A DNA stretch of 64,000 nucleotides, from positions 1 through 64,000 of the forward strand of contig JBJHBW010000010.1 of NCBI GenBank assembly GCA_050485685.1. Reading direction: 5' to 3'. Shown here piece by piece: positions 60,090-64,000 of the stretch. Under the pieces are notes generated by a model that saw nothing but the letters and a program-made list of their open reading frames with translations, was not told the DNA's origin and ran no database searches. Origin of the DNA: JBJHBP01 sp050485685 (GTDB taxonomy: Bacteria; Pseudomonadota; Gammaproteobacteria; Steroidobacterales; Rariloculaceae). Positions within the stretch are counted from its first letter, which is position 1; each line of letters opens with the position of its first letter. The translations under genes and the position numbers were made by a program.

Positions 60090-61058
60090 TCAGGCAGACA
60101 GCGGCCTGCTCCAGTGGCTTTCTGCAAGCTCCATCGCGAGTGTGGCTCTGGCTCGTGCGTCACGTTGCTCGGGTGCGTCAAGTGTGTCCACGAAGGCAAG
60201 CCTGTGGCGCAGCCCGGCCTTGTTGGCGATCTGAATGGACAGGCCGGGACGCGCATTGAGTTCCAGCACCTGCGGCCCGTGAACAGCATCCAGAACGATA
60301 TCCACACCCAGATAACCCAGCGGCACCGGATCGAAGCAGCGTGCCGCCAGCGTCACCAGTTCAGGCCACTCGGGTACAGCAAAGCCGGTGATGTCGGCGC
60401 CAGTGTCCGGATGCTTGGTGACGACCCTGTCGTTCATTACCGCCTGCAGCGTGTGTCCCGATGCCATATCAATGCCGGCACCGATGGCACCGTGATGAAG
60501 ATTGGCTCGCCCGCCTGAGCGTCGTGTGGGCAGTCGTGTCATGCCCATGACCGGAATGCCGCGATAGACGACGATGCGCACGTCCGGAACGCCTTCCGGG
60601 GCGATGGCACGCATACGGGAGTCGGTGCGGACCAGCGCTTCCAGCAGGGCCGCGTCCGGATGTCCGCCCAGGGAATACATGCCGTTAAGAATCCCGGAAA
60701 CGTGAAACTGCAGATCTTCCAGCGAGTACATGGACCCGGAAGGAGAAACCCACCAGTCGTCACGTCGACTGCCGATCACGACAATGCCGTCACCGCGACT
60801 GCCGGCAGCAGGTTTGATCACGAATTCGCCCAGCGGCTGCAATCGTGACGCCAGGTGACCGGCTTCGTACTGAGTCCGGATCGTGCCGAGCATGTCCGGG
60901 GCATTGATGCCGTACTCGCGCAGCGCAGTCTTGGTCCTGATCTTGTCGTCGACCAGCGGATAGTACCGTCGCTGGTTGTGCGTCATGATGTAGCGGCTGT
61001 TGCGCGCGTTCATGCTCAGCACGCCGGCATCGCGCAGCGCGCGAATCCTGCGCAGCAT
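60090..61058 (-). CDS. Alpha-L-glutamate-ligase-like ATP-grasp protein
   Basis: 322 residues of the ATP-grasp fold: FVIKPAAGSRGDGIVVI carries the nucleotide-binding lysine and glycine loop, ANLHHGAIGAGIDM and YLGVDIVLDAVHGP the central part, and QVLELNARPGLSIQIANKAG the metal-binding acidic and Asn residues. It would ligate an amino acid to a carboxylate. The genes UUP1-like (no gap, TAG-ATG) and zinc-protease-like lie upstream in one operon, the classic triad of this family. Confidence 0.88.
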   Translation of the reverse strand: MLRRIRALRDAGVLSMNARNSRYIMTHNQRRYYPLVDDKIRTKTALREYGINAPDMLGTIRTQYEAGHLASRLQPLGEFVIKPAAGSRGDGIVVIGSRRDDWWVSPSGSMYSLEDLQFHVSGILNGMYSLGGHPDAALLEALVRTDSRMRAIAPEGVPDVRIVVYRGIPVMGMTRLPTRRSGGRANLHHGAIGAGIDMASGHTLQAVMNDRVVTKHPDTGADITGFAVPEWPELVTLAARCFDPVPLGYLGVDIVLDAVHGPQVLELNARPGLSIQIANKAGLRHRLAFVDTLDAPEQRDARARATLAMELAESHWSRPLSA

Positions 61059-62594
61059 CTACGGTCCCCTCTGCGGGATCGTGAGGTCGCGGAACCGTGA
61101 CAGCTCAGTCAGCCGGTAACCGGAGTATCGACCCAGCATGACTGTGAAGCCCAGCAGTACCAGCAGCAGTTCCGGATAGACGACAACCAGATACTGCACC
61201 AGGGCAAGACCCATGACCAGGTAGGCGATTACTGCGATCAACGCCGAGCCTGCACCTTCCAGCAGCGCATCACGAGGACCGCGCTCCTCCCAGATGATGG
61301 ACATGCGTTCTATGACCATAGCCAGTATGACCATGGGGAACAGCCCGACCGAGAGGCCCACTTCCCAGCCTATGCGATCACTGAACATGCTCAGCCCCAC
61401 CATGAGGATTACGACCACGGTGAGCACCGCGGTGAGCCTGGGAACCAGCGTGAGATGCAGACGCTCCAGATAGAACCGGCACAGCAGTCCCATGGCGACA
61501 ACCAGCGTGAACAGAATCAGTCCGCCAAGAAGGCCTGTTTCGCGAAACGCCAGCGCTATCAGCACCGGCATGAATGTCCCGAAAGCACGCACACCGACCA
61601 CGTTGCGCAGCAGCACCAGAATGAAGGCGCCAATTGGAACGAGCAGCAGCACCGAGTAAACGGACTGTGTATGCACCGGCAGATCCAGCAGCGAAACGTG
61701 CGCGAAAATGAAACGGTCCTGCCTGGCGCGCTGTTGTGCCAGAGAGAGGCTGCCGACTTCGTTGCGCCGCACCGACCACTCTATGGACGCCAGTTCCGCG
61801 CCGTCGATCTCCAACGGGGAACGTTCTCCCCGCCACCAGACCAGAAGGTTGTCGGGAAGGTACTGACGTCCGGTCGAGGGATCGAAGAACAGCCACTGCT
61901 GGTCGTTGTGAACGGAAAGCCACTGTACAGGCTCATTGCGTCGGTCGTTGTCGACCAGCAGCACGGCATTGATCGCCTCAGTGGGAATGCGCGCACCGGC
62001 CAGCAGGGTGCGGGCGAGCGCAATCCTGTCGTTCTGAAAACGCGCATCGTTAAGGAACAGCTGCATCTCCGCACTCGGGGAGGCCGAATTCAGTCGTGAC
62101 AGCAACTCGGCAGTGAACGTGGCGATGTTGGCTGAGCGCTGCCGGACTTCGTCAGTAATGGACTGCAGTGCCGTTGCGAACGGCTCTTCCAGGTCCGGAA
62201 CAGGCGGGTAGTCCGGGCGTGGTGCGAAGTCCCGCTGATTCGGGTCACGAAAAAACTGCGCCCGGTAGTAGAGCGTCTGCAAGCCGCTGGCGCGACGAAT
62301 GGCCCAGGTGGCTGAGCGTCGGTAGGTCGCTTCCTGTACGTCAAGGCCGAAGCCGCGCGAAATGAAGTCCTCGCGCAGCCTGCCAAGTCCTGGTGTGGCC
62401 GCGGGAAGCTCCAGCTCCACCCTCACCGGACCCTCGCCCGGGCGGATCTGCAGCCTGGCCTGTACGGTCCACGAATCTTCGGTGTTGCCGGGTGTCAGCG
62501 GATAGCCATAAACCTGAGATTTCCAGGCTGTCAGTGCGGTGCCGACGAGTATCAGCAGCAGTGCGAGCGCCGTCCAATGGCGCAATCGGATCAT
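61059..62594 (-). CDS. UUP1-family membrane protein with inactive transglutaminase domain
   Basis: 511 residues. One N-terminal helix (TALALLLILVGTALTAW) precedes a periplasmic region of transglutaminase-like fold (about residues 160-310), where the canonical catalytic Cys-His-Asp set is not apparent. Seven helices follow (VLLLVPIGAFILVLLRNVVG onward). The Transglut_i_TM and 7TM_transglut families have this layout. The ATG at 62594 overlaps the upstream protease stop (ATGA). The function is thought to be linked to peptide modification with the ATP-grasp partner, by inference from conserved neighbourhoods. Confidence 0.85.
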   Translation of the reverse strand: MIRLRHWTALALLLILVGTALTAWKSQVYGYPLTPGNTEDSWTVQARLQIRPGEGPVRVELELPAATPGLGRLREDFISRGFGLDVQEATYRRSATWAIRRASGLQTLYYRAQFFRDPNQRDFAPRPDYPPVPDLEEPFATALQSITDEVRQRSANIATFTAELLSRLNSASPSAEMQLFLNDARFQNDRIALARTLLAGARIPTEAINAVLLVDNDRRNEPVQWLSVHNDQQWLFFDPSTGRQYLPDNLLVWWRGERSPLEIDGAELASIEWSVRRNEVGSLSLAQQRARQDRFIFAHVSLLDLPVHTQSVYSVLLLVPIGAFILVLLRNVVGVRAFGTFMPVLIALAFRETGLLGGLILFTLVVAMGLLCRFYLERLHLTLVPRLTAVLTVVVILMVGLSMFSDRIGWEVGLSVGLFPMVILAMVIERMSIIWEERGPRDALLEGAGSALIAVIAYLVMGLALVQYLVVVYPELLLVLLGFTVMLGRYSGYRLTELSRFRDLTIPQRGP

Positions 62595-63130
62595 TCAAAG
62601 TTCCCGGCGTCGGAATACTCGCACGCAGGATAGTTTGTGAAGGTCGCGGCCGAGTCCACAAGTGCTCGCTCTTCCAGCGCGCGACGACCGAGCAGTACCG
62701 GGTAGATGAAGTTGCTGCGATCGATCAGGCTGAACTCCAGTTCATCGTGGAAATGTCCGAAGCAGACCGGCAGCGTGACGACCGGCCGTCGCTGCGATTC
62801 ACCGCTGTGACGCACAATGCGCACGTTGCGCACCAGCGGTCGTTCGATTCTCAGTGACAGTTCAGAGTCATCATCGGTCACTGTAAATGCGACCCAGCGC
62901 TCGCCGTCGCGACTGAAGCGTTCGATTTCCGTCGCGTCCAGGGAGGACGTCAGTGCGCCGGTGTCCAGCTTTGCCTTAAGACTGATCTTGCCGTCCAGCA
63001 GTTCCACCCGCTCGACCCAGCCGAAGATCTCAAGCGCGCGCGGTGGCTCGATGGCTGAGGCCGGGCAGGCCAGCGCCAGTGCGGCGATTAACGCGAACAA
63101 AGGGAAGCGGATCAGTCTCGTGCTGTTCAT
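62591..63130 (-). CDS. RimK-associated retropepsin-like (ATP-dependent zinc protease family) protein
   Basis: 179 residues with a signal peptide (LFALIAALALACPASA). The retropepsin-like motif is KLDTGALTSSLDATEIE, and VLLGRRALEERALV stands near the C-terminus. Relatives are annotated as ATP-dependent zinc proteases but have an aspartyl-protease fold. It is first in the operon with UUP1-like and ATP-grasp genes. A -10-like TATAAT is 35 bp upstream. Confidence 0.87.
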   Translation of the reverse strand: MNSTRLIRFPLFALIAALALACPASAIEPPRALEIFGWVERVELLDGKISLKAKLDTGALTSSLDATEIERFSRDGERWVAFTVTDDDSELSLRIERPLVRNVRIVRHSGESQRRPVVTLPVCFGHFHDELEFSLIDRSNFIYPVLLGRRALEERALVDSAATFTNYPACEYSDAGNFE

Positions 63131-63164
63131 GGGTCAGTCCGTGGATCCTTCACCTGAATCGTTA

Positions 63165-63170
63165 ATTATA
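63165..63170 (-). promoter_or_regulatory. -10 element upstream of the retropepsin-like gene
   Basis: Minus strand TATAAT (consensus), 35 bp from the ATG at 63130. The -35 region (about 63188) is poor (CGTGTA). A TTAACG word overlaps its downstream side. Confidence 0.4.
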
Positions 63171-63404
63171 CCGTCCGGGCGGCGGAATACACGGGCCGCC
63201 GCGGCGAGCGGCCGCGGGACCGCAAACGATTCCAGACGCTGCGCCCCGCACGGTCGGGTCCGATGTGCGGGAAATGGCGCAAGCCGTATATACTGCGCGC
63301 GCTGAAGCGCCTGCCGACCCGCGTCCCCGGTTTGCAACCCTGCGCGGCCCTGTCGTTCAGCCTGTGCCGCGTCTCGGGGAGCCTCGTTCGGAATACCTCA
63401 CATC

Positions 63405-64000
63405 GTGCAACCGATTATCCAGATTTCAGGGTTGTCAAAGACCTATGCGTCCGGTTTCCAGGCGCTGAAGAACGTTGATCTCGAGGTCCGGCGCGGCGAG
63501 ATCCTGGCGTTGCTCGGCCCGAACGGGGCCGGCAAGACGACGCTGATCAGCATTATCTGCGGTATCGTCAACCCCTCCGGCGGAAGTGTGCTGGTCGACG
63601 GCCACGACATCATCACCCGGTATCGTGAGGCGCGCTCACTGATCGGCCTGGTGCCGCAGGAACTGACTACGGACGCATTCGAGAGCGTATGGGCTACCGT
63701 GTCCTTCAGTCGCGGCCTGTTCGGCAGGCCGGACGACCCCGATTACCTTGAGAGGGTGCTGCGCGATCTGTCGTTGTGGGAGAAACGGGACGCCCGCATC
63801 ATGAGCCTTTCGGGCGGCATGAAGCGACGCCTGCTGATTGCAAAGGCACTGTCGCACCAGCCACGCATCCTGTTCCTGGACGAGCCTTCCGCCGGCGTCG
63901 ACGTGGAACTGCGTCAGGAGATGTGGGCCCTGATCCGTTCGCTGCGTGATGCTGGCGTGACGATCATCCTGACCACGCACTATATCGAGGAGGCCGAGCT
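63405..64000 (+). CDS. ABC transporter ATP-binding protein (partial, ABC-2/YadG type)
   Basis: About 198 codons visible from a GTG at 63405, still open at the right edge. Walker A is LLGPNGAGKTT, the signature LSGGM (MSLSGGMKRR), Walker B LFLDEPSAGVD, and the switch histidine in TTHYIEEAE. These match export-type ABC ATPases such as YadG, usually paired with an ABC-2 permease just downstream. The GTG has no clear ribosome binding site. An in-frame alternative further upstream was not found. Confidence 0.9.
   Translation, partial: MQPIIQISGLSKTYASGFQALKNVDLEVRRGEILALLGPNGAGKTTLISIICGIVNPSGGSVLVDGHDIITRYREARSLIGLVPQELTTDAFESVWATVSFSRGLFGRPDDPDYLERVLRDLSLWEKRDARIMSLSGGMKRRLLIAKALSHQPRILFLDEPSAGVDVELRQEMWALIRSLRDAGVTIILTTHYIEEAE

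Noticed and set aside
1..64000. tRNA, rRNA, CRISPR, insertion sequences or prophage
   Set aside because: No cloverleaf-like T-arm/CCA pattern, no repeat-spacer array, no transposase or integrase motif was recognised by eye on either strand.

Overview
The window looks like a draft-assembly scaffold (one run of exactly 100 N at 1989-2088) from a GC-rich Gammaproteobacterium. This placement is inference. It rests on an MltD-type LysM transglycosylase, a BetT-like BCCT carrier with a long C-terminal domain, ccoNOQP, the ATP-grasp/UUP1/zinc-protease triad, and many TonB and di-heme proteins. I found no rRNA, tRNA, CRISPR array, insertion sequence or prophage. Gene density is high and many neighbours overlap by ATGA, GTGA or TGATG.

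Layout. 1-9959 (all minus): partial murein transglycosylase, scaffold gap, a GNAT/nitrilase fusion, a TonB receptor and a PepSY membrane reductase that share an upstream 16-bp box, and a betaine/choline carrier. 10269-11288: asd. 11333-20262 (mostly minus): a catabolic block with a LigW-like decarboxylase, a metallo-beta-lactamase-fold hydrolase, a CMD-family protein, a LigAB-like extradiol dioxygenase, a CmcJ-type oxidoreductase, an SDR, a serine hydrolase, an exported amidohydrolase and a small lipoprotein. 20463-29333: another serine hydrolase, four exported proteins that appear related to one another, a DUF6152-like protein, a glutamate-synthase-like FMN protein, and a cNMP-domain/AEC-transporter pair. 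29385-32054: a two-subunit molybdenum hydroxylase.

32181-43772 is a respiratory region. A cbb3 oxidase operon (Yip1-ccoNOQP, minus) lies behind a response regulator whose histidine kinase is divergent and overlapping. Inorganic pyrophosphatase follows, then an aa3-type oxidase cluster (ctaC, fused subunit I-III, a small membrane protein, ctaG). 43771-48020 holds accessory membrane genes (DUF2231, HemJ/CopD-like, a ferric-reductase-like flavoprotein with a 31-residue partner), a hydroxyacid dehydrogenase, and a His-rich exported protein. The His-rich protein precedes a copper-type TonB receptor at 48101. 50294-56064 has TspO, a beta-carbonic anhydrase, and a translationally coupled di-heme peroxidase / histidine kinase / REC-HDOD series with a further response regulator. 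56110-64000 has a Ycf45/SpoIIIAA-like R3H ATPase, a 2OG oxygenase, a cold-shock protein, a small unknown with a YbhB protein, the amidoligase-type triad, and the start of an ABC transporter.

Together the genes suggest a free-living or particle-associated aerobe. It would have high- and low-affinity oxidases, copper and iron import, and a catabolic repertoire aimed at aromatic or lactone-type substrates. The best candidates for something undescribed are the family of four exported W-G-D-P-D / W-D-G-D-T-L-V-V proteins, the LigW/LigAB-like/MBL/CMD ring-cleavage block, and the shared AACCGTTAWTAACTTG box.
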